Shown here in pieces: positions 9,145-17,635 of a stretch of 64,000 bases of DNA (within the stretch, counting starts at the first letter, position 1; each line of letters begins with the position of its first letter). A program made the position numbers and the translations under genes. The notes beneath the pieces are model-generated. The model saw nothing but the letters and a program-made list of their open reading frames with translations. It ran no database searches and was not told the origin of the DNA. Source of the DNA: 14-2 sp963628035 (lineage in GTDB: Bacteria; Bacillota; Clostridia; Lachnospirales; Lachnospiraceae); assembly GCA_963628035.1 (NCBI GenBank), contig CAVGED010000103.1, positions 1-64,000 of the forward strand, written 5' to 3'.

Positions 9145-11325
9145 GTGGATAAGTATGAGTACAAACTGAAGCTGGAACAGATCCGAAATCTGGTGGAGGC
9201 AAAGGATTATAAGACTGCCGCTAAGATTGCGGACACCATCAACTGGAAAAAAGTAAAAAGTGTATCAACCCTCTGCATGATCGGGGAGATTTATGAGCAG
9301 ACGAAGCAGTTTACGGAGAGTCGGGAGGTGCTTCTGACCGCGTACGACCGCTCTCCGGTGGGACGCAATATCATATACCGCCTGACGATGGTGGCTATCA
9401 AGATGGGGAATCTGGAGGAAGCCCAGGAGTATTATGAGGAATTCTTAGAAATTGCGCCTCATGACAATCTGAAATATGTCCTGCGGTATGAACTGGCTAA
9501 GGCCAAGGGAGCTGCGCTCGCGGAGCTCATCGCCATTCTGGAGGAGTTTAAGGAACGGGAATTTACGGAGGAATGGGCCTTTGAGCTGGCCTATCTGTAT
9601 CACAAGAACGGGAATGCAGACAAGTGTGTGGAACTCTGCGATGAGCTGGTTCTCTGGTTTGGGGACGGCAAGTATGTGGAGAAAGCGCTGGAGCTGAAGA
9701 TGCTGTATCAACCGTTGAACAAGGCCCAGGAGGAGAAGTACCGCAGCTTTAAGGATGGCTATAATTCCATAAATCTGCAGGAGGAGCTTGCCAAGGGAAT
9801 GCAGCAGATCGCCAATGCCACCCGGCAGGATACCGTGAATAATGCGCTCCATAATATGAAGAGGATGGCGGGAGTACCGGAGACCGTGCATCCGACAGCG
9901 ACGGAGACCGTACATCCGACAGTGGCGGAAAGCAAGCTGGACGGTACGCTGTCTGAGGAATATGACGGGCAGATCAGCCTTAAGGTGCCGGATGCCCAGG
10001 AGAAGGTGCCGCAGATTACCGGCCAGATGAGCATTGAGGATATTCTGGCAGAGTGGGAGAAGACGAAGGAGGCAGCCAGAGCTGCCATCGCGGAGGCGGA
10101 ACAGCGCAGGCTGGAGGAAGCCAGGGCGAAGGCGCTTCAGGAGGCAGAAGAATTGATGGAGCAGCTGACGGAGGAACCGTCGGATCATGCAGAAGCCGTA
10201 TCTGACGAGCCAGGTATGGAGGAAGGGAATGCAAGTGTAATGGACGAAAAATTGGATATAGAGGCGGAAGCGGAAGAGGATTCTGGGGCAGCTGCCGTAG
10301 AGGAGACTGCGGGAACAGAAGAGACTGAAGCAGCGAAGGGCGAAGAAGAGGAGACCGAAGCAGGGGCGACCGAAGCGGAGGCGGCCGAAGCAGAGGAGGC
10401 CAGAGCAGAAGCAGCCGATCAGAACGATGAGGCCTTAGAGCAGCGGCGGATCATGCAGCAGCTCTTAGAACGTCAGGAACAGGAGCGCCGGAATCGCCAG
10501 AACCGGGAGGAACAGGTATTGAACCGGGAGGTTACGCTGGAGGATGCCGGAGAACCGGATGCGCCGCTGACGAAGCTTAATGAGAAGCAGAAAAAGATTT
10601 TTACGTATTTTACCCTGATCAGCGGTATGGAGCAGCAGTTGTGTCAGGCTTTGGAGGGCGCGCATCAGCGCAAGTATGACAAGGACACTTCGGCCGCCGG
10701 GAATCTGGCGATCATGGGAGAAAAAGGAAGCGGCAAGACCGTGCTGGCCACAGACTTTATCAAGGCCTATCAGCAGATGAACGGCGTTACCGGCGGCAAG
10801 GTGGGAAAGATTTCCGCCGTATCCCTGAACCAGAAGGATGTTACGAAGCTGTTTGATGCGGTTGAGGGAGGCTATCTGATCATCGAGAAGGCCGGAGACT
10901 TGTCCCGTGAATCCGTGGAGAAGCTTTCCTGGCTGATGGATCAGGATCACAAGGGACTCATGGTGATCCTGGAGGACGATAAAGACGGCATCGAGAAGGT
11001 TTTGGGCCGGAATTCCGGCTTTGCCAGGAAATTTACAGAGCGTGTCCGGATCCCGATCTTCACCAACGATGAGTTGGTTGAGTTTGCAAAGGCTTATGCC
11101 AGGGAGCAGAATTGTGAGATTGAGGATATGGGGATTCTGGCGCTTTACAACAGTATTAGCAACATCCAGAAGCTGGATGAGGCGACAACGCTCACAGAGG
11201 TGAGAGAGATCATGGATGAGGCGATCTATCACGCGTGCAGAGGTGGTCTGCGGAAGCTGTTTGGCGGAAGGAGAACCACAGAAGAGGGACTGATTCTGAT
11301 TCGGGAAAAGGATTTTGACGTATAG
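9145..11325 (+). CDS. TPR protein with degenerate CbbX/SpoVK-like AAA domain
   Basis: This 726-residue protein has three parts. Residues 1-about 200 are TPR-like helical repeats (LVEAKDYKTAAKIADTI, EAQEYYEEFLEIAP). About 290-475 is a Glu/Ala-rich coiled coil. The C-terminal 240 residues look like a AAA domain with an intact Walker A (GEKGSGKTVLA). The Walker B region reads YLIIEKAGD, where an active enzyme would have DE, so ATP hydrolysis may be lost. The ARKFTERVRIPIF block resembles the RF-sensor region of CbbX/SpoVK ATPases. GTG 9145 follows GAGGTGAG. A direct 24-bp duplication at 9880 and 9904 repeats ETVHPT. It just precedes glgB; a direct link to glycogen is not shown. Confidence 0.6.
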   Translation: MDKYEYKLKLEQIRNLVEAKDYKTAAKIADTINWKKVKSVSTLCMIGEIYEQTKQFTESREVLLTAYDRSPVGRNIIYRLTMVAIKMGNLEEAQEYYEEFLEIAPHDNLKYVLRYELAKAKGAALAELIAILEEFKEREFTEEWAFELAYLYHKNGNADKCVELCDELVLWFGDGKYVEKALELKMLYQPLNKAQEEKYRSFKDGYNSINLQEELAKGMQQIANATRQDTVNNALHNMKRMAGVPETVHPTATETVHPTVAESKLDGTLSEEYDGQISLKVPDAQEKVPQITGQMSIEDILAEWEKTKEAARAAIAEAEQRRLEEARAKALQEAEELMEQLTEEPSDHAEAVSDEPGMEEGNASVMDEKLDIEAEAEEDSGAAAVEETAGTEETEAAKGEEEETEAGATEAEAAEAEEARAEAADQNDEALEQRRIMQQLLERQEQERRNRQNREEQVLNREVTLEDAGEPDAPLTKLNEKQKKIFTYFTLISGMEQQLCQALEGAHQRKYDKDTSAAGNLAIMGEKGSGKTVLATDFIKAYQQMNGVTGGKVGKISAVSLNQKDVTKLFDAVEGGYLIIEKAGDLSRESVEKLSWLMDQDHKGLMVILEDDKDGIEKVLGRNSGFARKFTERVRIPIFTNDELVEFAKAYAREQNCEIEDMGILALYNSISNIQKLDEATTLTEVREIMDEAIYHACRGGLRKLFGGRRTTEEGLILIREKDFDV

Positions 11326-11335
11326 GAGCGTGATT

Positions 11336-13228
11336 ATGGGAAAGTTTTCAGATCTGGATATGTACCTGTTCGGTCAGGGAACCCACTACGACATCTACCG
11401 GAAGCTGGGCGCACATATTGCGACACAGGACGGCAAAGAGGGTGTTTACTTTGCAGTCTGGGCGCCTCATGCGAAGAGCGTCAGCGTCATCGGAAGCTTC
11501 AACGGCTGGCGGGAGGATGCGAACGTGATGGAACGGCTTGCGCCCATGGGAATCTATGAGCTCTTTGTGCCGGGTGCAAAGGAAGATGATCTGTACAAAT
11601 ACTACATTGAGACAGCGGACGGCAGGAGCTTGTACAAGGCGGATCCGTATGCCAATTACTGTGAGCTGCGACCGGGGACAGCCTCGCGGGTAGCGGATAT
11701 CGACCACTTCTCCTGGACGGACGACAAGTTCTTGAAGAAACGGCGGGAAATGAAGGATATCCAGGAGGAGCCCATGGCGATCTATGAGGTTCATCCGGGA
11801 TCCTGGAAACGTCATCCCGGTCGAAATGACGACGGTTTTTATTCCTACCGGGAGCTGGCGGTGAGCCTTACCGAGTACGTGAAGCAGATGGGCTACACCC
11901 ATGTGGAGCTGATGGGAATCTCGGAATATCCCTTTGACGGCTCCTGGGGATATCAGGTGACGGGCTACTATGCGCCCACCTCCCGCTATGGGTCGCCGGA
12001 AGACTTCATGTATCTCATTAATTATCTCCACAATAACGATATTGGCGTCATTCTTGACTGGGTGCCGGCACATTTCCCCAAGGATGCCCATGGATTGGCA
12101 GATTTCGACGGAGAGCCGCTGTACGAGTACGCAGACAGCCGGATGGGCGAGCATCCCGAATGGGGCACCAAGGTTTTTGATTATGGAAAGAATGAAGTCA
12201 AGAATTTCCTGATCGGCAGCGCTCTGATGTGGGTGGAGCATTACCACATTGACGGTCTTCGCGTGGATGCCGTTGCCTCCATGCTCTATCTGGATTATGG
12301 AAAGAAGGATGGACAATGGGTGCCAAACCGGTATGGAGAGAATAAGAATCTGGAGGCCATCGAGTTCTTCCGCCATCTGAATACCCTGATACGGGGAAGG
12401 AACCCGGGCGTAGCCATGATCGCAGAGGAATCCACGGCCTGGCCCATGGTTACCGGAGATGCGGCCCAGGGCGGTCTGAGCTTTAATTTCAAGTGGAATA
12501 TGGGCTGGATGCATGATTTCCTGGATTATATGAAGCTGGATCCTTATTTTCGGAAGGACAATCATTACAAGATGACCTTCGCCATGAGCTATAACGAGAG
12601 TGAGAATTATATCCTGGTGTTGTCCCACGATGAGGTGGTGCATCTGAAATGTTCCATGCTGAACAAGATGCCGGGGCTTGGACGGGATAAGTATGATAAT
12701 CTGAAGGTGGGCTACGCTTTCATGATGGGGCATCCGGGAAAGAAGCTTCTGTTCATGGGGCAGGACTTCGCCCAGCTTCGGGAATGGAGCGAAGCGCGGG
12801 AGCTGGACTGGTATCTCCTGGCAGAAAAGGAGCATGCACAGGTGCAGGAGGCAGTGAAGGCGCTGCTTTCGATCTATCGCAATTACCCTGCGCTGTACCA
12901 GGATGACAATAATTTCAACGGTTTTGAGTGGATCAATGCCAATGATACACAGAAGAGCATCTACAGCTTCATCCGCAAGAGCCGTACAGGCAGGAAGAAC
13001 CTGCTGTTTGTCTGCAATTTCACACCCATGGAACGGAAGGATTACCGTGTCGGGGTGCCAATGAAGCGGCAGTACAAGCTGATCTTCAACAGCGATGAGG
13101 AACGCTTTGGCGGCAGCGGAGCGGAGCGCCCGCAGATCTATAAAGCTGAGAAGCAGGAGTGGGATGGCCGGGAGTATTCCATCGGATACGAACTGCCGCC
13201 CTACGGAGTGGCGATATTCACTTACTAG
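11336..13228 (+). CDS. glgB: 1,4-alpha-glucan branching enzyme
   Basis: This 630-residue GH13 enzyme introduces alpha-1,6 branches into glycogen. A CBM48 domain is near residues 20-110 (YFAVWAPHAKSVSVIGSFNGW). The GH13 barrel follows with catalytic residues visible: nucleophile Asp311 in GLRVDAVASM, acid/base Glu364 in MIAEES, and transition-state Asp432 in LSHDEVVH. A C-terminal beta domain ends in PPYGVAIF. Length fits short bacterial GlgB. ATG 11336 has GGAG 8 bases upstream, lying in the end of the previous gene; GTG 11330 is a poorer alternative. No other glycogen gene is in the window. Confidence 0.95.
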   Translation: MGKFSDLDMYLFGQGTHYDIYRKLGAHIATQDGKEGVYFAVWAPHAKSVSVIGSFNGWREDANVMERLAPMGIYELFVPGAKEDDLYKYYIETADGRSLYKADPYANYCELRPGTASRVADIDHFSWTDDKFLKKRREMKDIQEEPMAIYEVHPGSWKRHPGRNDDGFYSYRELAVSLTEYVKQMGYTHVELMGISEYPFDGSWGYQVTGYYAPTSRYGSPEDFMYLINYLHNNDIGVILDWVPAHFPKDAHGLADFDGEPLYEYADSRMGEHPEWGTKVFDYGKNEVKNFLIGSALMWVEHYHIDGLRVDAVASMLYLDYGKKDGQWVPNRYGENKNLEAIEFFRHLNTLIRGRNPGVAMIAEESTAWPMVTGDAAQGGLSFNFKWNMGWMHDFLDYMKLDPYFRKDNHYKMTFAMSYNESENYILVLSHDEVVHLKCSMLNKMPGLGRDKYDNLKVGYAFMMGHPGKKLLFMGQDFAQLREWSEARELDWYLLAEKEHAQVQEAVKALLSIYRNYPALYQDDNNFNGFEWINANDTQKSIYSFIRKSRTGRKNLLFVCNFTPMERKDYRVGVPMKRQYKLIFNSDEERFGGSGAERPQIYKAEKQEWDGREYSIGYELPPYGVAIFTY

Positions 13229-13246
13229 AGAAAATGGAGGGTACGT

Positions 13247-14539
13247 ATGCGAAGAGCGATTGCACTGGGAGGCGGCGGAACCAAGGGAGCCTATGAAGCA
13301 GGTGTCTGGAGGGCCTTGAAGGAGCTTGACATTGAATATGAGATCGTGACGGGGACCTCCATCGGTGCGGTGAACGGTGCGCTGATGGTGGCGCGCGAGT
13401 ATGAGCGGGCCTGCGAGATCTGGAATACCATTGAGATGGAAAATGTCATTGCAGACGGAGTGAACCTGACTGCCACCATGGAGGGCATGTTCAACCAGCG
13501 AGAGGCCATCGGACCCTTCCTGAAGAAGTATGTAAAAAATAAGGGGGCGGATGTCTCTCCGTTTCTTGAATTTATCGACGGTCTTGTGGATGAGGAGAAG
13601 GTGCGGGCTTCGGATGTGGATTTCGGTCTGGTGACTGTGCAGGTTTCCTCTTTAAAGCCCATGGAGCTGACGAAAGAGGAGATCCCGGTGGGCTTGCTGA
13701 AGGACTATATCATGGCGTCCGCTTCTATTTTTCCGGTGTTTCCCATGCACAGGATCGGGAATGAACTGTATCTGGACGGATGCTATTATGACAATCTTCC
13801 CATCGATCTGGCGCTTAAAATGGGCGCGGACGAGGTGATCGCGGTGGACCTGCATACCAGCCCGCAGCACCCGAATTATGTAAACAAACCATATGTGAAA
13901 TACATTACCCCCAGCAGACACTTAGGAACCATGCTGAACTTCGACCGGGCAGTGCTGAATGCCAACCAGGCGTTGGGGTATTACGATACCATGAAGGCCT
14001 TCGGGAAAATGGACGGCATGGACTATATCTTCCGCCAGGAGGATCTGGATCAGTACAAAAAGGAGATCGATTCCTTCGTGAGCAGAGTGGCCCGGACGGA
14101 GAGCTATCTCACGGAGGGAACCTTCAGTAAACTGGTGAAGCCGGGAGACAGTAAGCGGCTGTGCGGGAATATTGAGGATCATATCCGAAAGAAGACGTAC
14201 ACCAGACAGGATTATTTCGTGGGAGCGGCGGAGATCTGCGGGAAGATTTTCGGGCTGCCGTTTGAGGAACCCTGGTATCTGTCCGAGTTTATTGACAACC
14301 TGTTAGCGCAGATATGCCCGGAGGAGGCGGTTGACTTAAGCCTCTTTGAGGGACTTAGCTCCGTGGAGCTGGCTTCCAGGCTGACGGAGATGAAGATCAA
14401 GCAGGACAGCGTGTATATCACGTCCTGTATCTACCATGCGTACCGCAGAGGTAAGATCGATCTCACAGAGCAGCTTGGGCTTCTGACCTTTGTGCCGTAC
14501 GAGCTTTCGGCGGCGTTATTTCTGCTGACCGTGGATTAG
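13247..14539 (+). CDS. Patatin-like phospholipase
   Basis: This 430-residue protein has the patatin fold motifs: glycine-rich oxyanion loop GGGGTKGAYEAG at the N-terminus, nucleophile Ser38 in GTSIGA, and the dyad aspartate at about residue 177 in YLDGCYYDNLP. It probably hydrolyses acyl esters of lipids at the membrane. There is no signal peptide, so it is cytoplasmic. The C-terminal 200 residues extend beyond the patatin domain with no recognised fold. GGAGGG precedes ATG 13247, 18 bases after glgB, so the two may be cotranscribed. Confidence 0.88.
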   Translation: MRRAIALGGGGTKGAYEAGVWRALKELDIEYEIVTGTSIGAVNGALMVAREYERACEIWNTIEMENVIADGVNLTATMEGMFNQREAIGPFLKKYVKNKGADVSPFLEFIDGLVDEEKVRASDVDFGLVTVQVSSLKPMELTKEEIPVGLLKDYIMASASIFPVFPMHRIGNELYLDGCYYDNLPIDLALKMGADEVIAVDLHTSPQHPNYVNKPYVKYITPSRHLGTMLNFDRAVLNANQALGYYDTMKAFGKMDGMDYIFRQEDLDQYKKEIDSFVSRVARTESYLTEGTFSKLVKPGDSKRLCGNIEDHIRKKTYTRQDYFVGAAEICGKIFGLPFEEPWYLSEFIDNLLAQICPEEAVDLSLFEGLSSVELASRLTEMKIKQDSVYITSCIYHAYRRGKIDLTEQLGLLTFVPYELSAALFLLTVD

Positions 14540-14598
14540 TCACCGGTGGATAACTTCCGGCATATAGTATAGAGATGTTGAAAGTCGGGAGAGAATCA

Positions 14599-15114
14599 GT
14601 GGAATATAACCAGGAAGAATTTTACAGGATGACCGGCGGCGGTTCCCAGAAGATGCCATTTTATATGACATATCCCATGCAGAACATGTTCTTGGAGGAA
14701 GCGGAATATGAACGGGATATGGAGCGCCTAAGGAGCATGTACCCGGAGGAGGTGCGCCAGGTCCAGGGATTCGTCGAGGAAGAGTGCGATCAGATGGAGC
14801 ATGAGGGCAGCCTGATGTTTGATGAATATCCAGATCGCCTGATGCTGCGCCAGATCGGTGACCGGATCTACGACCGTGCCGCCCAGCCGGTGGACTTTGA
14901 AGCTGAGCAGTATGAACCGGTGGAGGCGGAGGAGCTGCAGCTGGTAGGACAGCAGCGTGGCCGCGGCGGCAGACCGCCGGAGTTCGGTCCGCCTCATGGA
15001 AGGCCACCGCATCATCGGCCGGATCAGGGGCTTAGAAATCTCATTGATGTGCTGCTGTTCAATGAGATGCACAACCGCAGATGCCGCCACAGGCGGTGCA
15101 GACGGTGGTGGTAA
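14599..15114 (+). CDS. Hypothetical acidic protein with Arg/Trp tail
   Basis: I do not recognise this 171-residue protein. Its first 120 residues are acidic and Met/Tyr/Glu-rich (MTYPMQNMFLEEAEYERDMERLRSMYP in two halves). Then comes RGRGGRPPEFGPPHGRPPHHR, and the end is strongly basic (CRHRRCRRWW). GTG 14599 follows GGGAGAG; an upstream TTG/ATG start at 14575 would add 8 residues. No signal peptide or membrane segment is visible. The basic Cys/Arg/Trp tail could bind nucleic acid, membrane or metal, but that is speculation. Confidence 0.6.
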   Translation: MEYNQEEFYRMTGGGSQKMPFYMTYPMQNMFLEEAEYERDMERLRSMYPEEVRQVQGFVEEECDQMEHEGSLMFDEYPDRLMLRQIGDRIYDRAAQPVDFEAEQYEPVEAEELQLVGQQRGRGGRPPEFGPPHGRPPHHRPDQGLRNLIDVLLFNEMHNRRCRHRRCRRWW

Positions 15115-15133
15115 TGATGGTTTAACGGTAAAG

Positions 15134-15166
15134 ATACTCCCTTCCGGGATTTTCGGAAGGGAGTAT
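15134..15166 (+). promoter_or_regulatory. 13-bp perfect hairpin before the FtsW/RodA gene
   Basis: ATACTCCCTTCCG (15134-15146) pairs perfectly with CGGAAGGGAGTAT (15154-15166) around a 7-base loop. No T tract follows. The right arm contains the only SD-like purine tract (GGAAGGGAG) ahead of the next start, so the hairpin could hide the ribosome site or act as a weak terminator. Confidence 0.5.
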
Positions 15167-15178
15167 ACGATAGAATGG

Positions 15179-16390
15179 ATGAGTGCAATGAACCGCAAAG
15201 AAAAAGATGAGATACTGGAGCAATCCGGACGTGTTGACTTTAATATCTGGATCGTCACCATACTGTTATGCTGCTTTGGTGCTATGATGGTGTTCTCCGT
15301 GACGGCAGATGAGTGCAGCCTGTCGAAAGCCTGCAATTATGATTCACTGTATCAGGTGAAACGGCAGGCGATCTTCATATTGGCAGGTTTTTTTTGCATG
15401 TTTGCCGGACAGTTTCTCAGTTATAAGCTTCTGCAAAAGGTGGTATATCTGATTTATTTTGGCGGAATCTTATGTACATTTCTGCTGAAGACACCATTGG
15501 CCGTATCCTCCCACGGAGCTACGCGCTGGGTGAAGATCTACGGACCGATTCAGTTCCAGGTGGCGGAGGTAGTGAAGCTGTGCGTGATCGTTTTTCTCGC
15601 TTACATGGTAAAACGGTATTATAAGAGTCTTGGAACCGTGCAGCTGACGATCTATCTGTGGATTGCGGGCGGTATTCCGGCGGTCTTACTGCTGATTCTC
15701 TCCAACGACTTAAGCTCCAGTGTTGTAGTGCTGGGGATCACCTTTGTTGTCAGCTTCGTATGCACGAGAACCTGGAAGCTGCATGTAGGCGTGGCGGCGC
15801 TGATGTTTCTGGTCGTGGGTCTCTATGTGGTGAAGATTGCCATGGACCTGCCTTCGCCCAGTGAGCTTGAGAACCTGCCCTTCCGGGTGCGGCGTATTGC
15901 CGCCTGGATCGACCCGGAGCGCTATGCCTCCGGACAGGGATATCAGGTGCTTCAGGCATTGTATGCCATCGGAAGAGGCGGAATGTTCGGTACCGGACTC
16001 GGCAATTCCATACAGAAATCCATCCTCCCGGAAGCGGACAATGATATGATCTTCTCCATCCTCTGCGAAGAGATGGGGGCGGTGGGTGCCGCGCTGGCCA
16101 TCGGCCTTCTGGCGTATCTGCTGTATCAGATCCTGCGGGTGGCCATCAGTGCAGAGAACATCTACGGCTCTGCGCTGGCGCTGGGGGTGTTCGCCCATAT
16201 CGGACTGCAGAGCATTATCAACATCGCCGTCAACTGTAGTGTTTTTCCCAACACGGGGCTTACGCTGCCATTCTTCAGCTCCGGCGGAAGCTCCATTGCA
16301 TTTCTGCTGGTGGAGGTGGCAATGGTTCTGTCTGTGGAGCGGGAACGCGTGGTGAAGCTGGTGCGGAACGGATTGCGGGAGAAGCAGTGA
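15179..16390 (+). CDS. FtsW/RodA/SpoVE-family peptidoglycan polymerase
   Basis: This 403-residue SEDS protein has about ten membrane helices. SEDS glycosyltransferases polymerise lipid II with a partner class B PBP. Family motifs are visible: SSHGATRWVKIYGPIQFQVAEVVKL, then ERYASGQGYQVLQALYAIGRGG (split here for reading), and the C-terminal NTGLTLPFFSSGGSS. The sequence does not decide between division (FtsW), elongation (RodA) and sporulation (SpoVE). Start ATG 15179 or ATG 15188 are both in frame. The nearest SD lies in the hairpin arm about 15 bases upstream. No cell-wall partner lies nearby. Confidence 0.88.
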   Translation: MSAMNRKEKDEILEQSGRVDFNIWIVTILLCCFGAMMVFSVTADECSLSKACNYDSLYQVKRQAIFILAGFFCMFAGQFLSYKLLQKVVYLIYFGGILCTFLLKTPLAVSSHGATRWVKIYGPIQFQVAEVVKLCVIVFLAYMVKRYYKSLGTVQLTIYLWIAGGIPAVLLLILSNDLSSSVVVLGITFVVSFVCTRTWKLHVGVAALMFLVVGLYVVKIAMDLPSPSELENLPFRVRRIAAWIDPERYASGQGYQVLQALYAIGRGGMFGTGLGNSIQKSILPEADNDMIFSILCEEMGAVGAALAIGLLAYLLYQILRVAISAENIYGSALALGVFAHIGLQSIINIAVNCSVFPNTGLTLPFFSSGGSSIAFLLVEVAMVLSVERERVVKLVRNGLREKQ

Positions 16391-16477
16391 CAGCTTTGCC
16401 GATGCAGCAGGGCCGGAACTTATGAAAATTGAAACCTATGAAAAAATTTTTGCCGTTATATTTCCAAAGGAGCAAGA

Positions 16478-17635
16478 ATGCAGAATCTACAAGAATTACT
16501 ATCCAAATACATGAATGAGACACTTCACTATGCCACACTGAGCAATCCCCGCACCGACGGGGCTGCCACCCGGATTCAGATCCGCCCGGTCAGGCTGAAG
16601 AGCGGCCTTATCTTCCAGGCCAGTGAATATAAGGGCACCAAGGTCTATCACCACAACCTGGATCATGCGGCTGCGGTTGCCGGGGTGCTGGAATGGCTGC
16701 AGGAATATAAGCAGTTGGAGCTGTCTGCTGCGGTCGGCGGGCTACATGTATTGGTGAGTAAGAAGGGAAAGGTCACGGTCAAGGAAAAAAGGGCTTCCGC
16801 CTGCGTAAAACAGCCGGATTTGTCCCATAATAGGAAGAAGCAGTATATCCTGGACCCGGAGCGGAAGGTGGATTTCCTGGTGGATCTGGGTGTGCAGACG
16901 AGGGAGGGAAAGATCGTCCATGCCCAGTACGACAAGTTCCGTCAGATCAACCGTTTCCTGGAGTTCATTGAGGATGTCCTGCCCCAGTTGCCGAAGGACC
17001 GGGAGATTTCCATCCTGGACTTTGGCTGCGGCAAATCTTACCTGACCTTCGCCATGTACTATTACCTGAAGGAATTAAGGGGGCTTAATGTGGCTATTAC
17101 CGGATTGGACCTGAAGGAAGATGTGATAGAAAACTGCAGTCGGCTGGCAGAAAAGTACGGTTATGACAAGCTTCATTTTTCTGTGGGTGATATTGCCCGT
17201 TATCAGGGGGCTGATCAGGTGGATATGGTGGTGACGCTGCACGCCTGCGACACCGCTACGGATTATGCATTGGACAAGGCCATCCGCTGGGGCGCCAAGG
17301 TTATTCTGTCGGTTCCCTGCTGCCAGCATGAGCTGAACCGACAGATGGAGAACGAGATCCTGGCACCGATATTCCGGTATGGGCTTATCAAGGAACGCAT
17401 GGCTGCTCTTTTTACCGATGCACTGCGGGCGCAGATCCTGGAGAGCCGGGGATATGACGTGCAGGTGTTGGAATTTATCGACATGGAGCATACACCCAAG
17501 AATATATTGCTGCGTGCCGTGAAAAACGATGGGAAGAAGAGAACACAGGATTATCATGATCTGATGGATTTCCTGCATGTGAATCCGACATTGGCCCGGC
17601 TGCAACGGGAAGAGGGAGATAACGGCGATGATTAA
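16478..17635 (+). CDS. Class I SAM-dependent methyltransferase
   Basis: This 385-residue protein has an N-terminal extension (about 1-160) with HNLDHAAAVAGVLEWLQE. A Rossmann methyltransferase domain follows, whose SAM-binding motif I is ILDFGCGKSYLTFAMYYYL, motif II is ITGLDLKEDVIENC, and a later block is VVTLHACDTATDYAL. The HACD and SVPCCQHEL motifs resemble the METTL25/methyltransferase-32 type. The substrate is unknown. AAAGGAG precedes ATG 16478. It overlaps the next gene by 8 bases, so the two are coupled. Confidence 0.85.
   Translation: MQNLQELLSKYMNETLHYATLSNPRTDGAATRIQIRPVRLKSGLIFQASEYKGTKVYHHNLDHAAAVAGVLEWLQEYKQLELSAAVGGLHVLVSKKGKVTVKEKRASACVKQPDLSHNRKKQYILDPERKVDFLVDLGVQTREGKIVHAQYDKFRQINRFLEFIEDVLPQLPKDREISILDFGCGKSYLTFAMYYYLKELRGLNVAITGLDLKEDVIENCSRLAEKYGYDKLHFSVGDIARYQGADQVDMVVTLHACDTATDYALDKAIRWGAKVILSVPCCQHELNRQMENEILAPIFRYGLIKERMAALFTDALRAQILESRGYDVQVLEFIDMEHTPKNILLRAVKNDGKKRTQDYHDLMDFLHVNPTLARLQREEGDNGDD

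Noticed and set aside
14957..15178. N-terminal extension of the SEDS protein
   Set aside because: The frame runs through the preceding gene and the hairpin; homology to SEDS proteins begins only after 15179.
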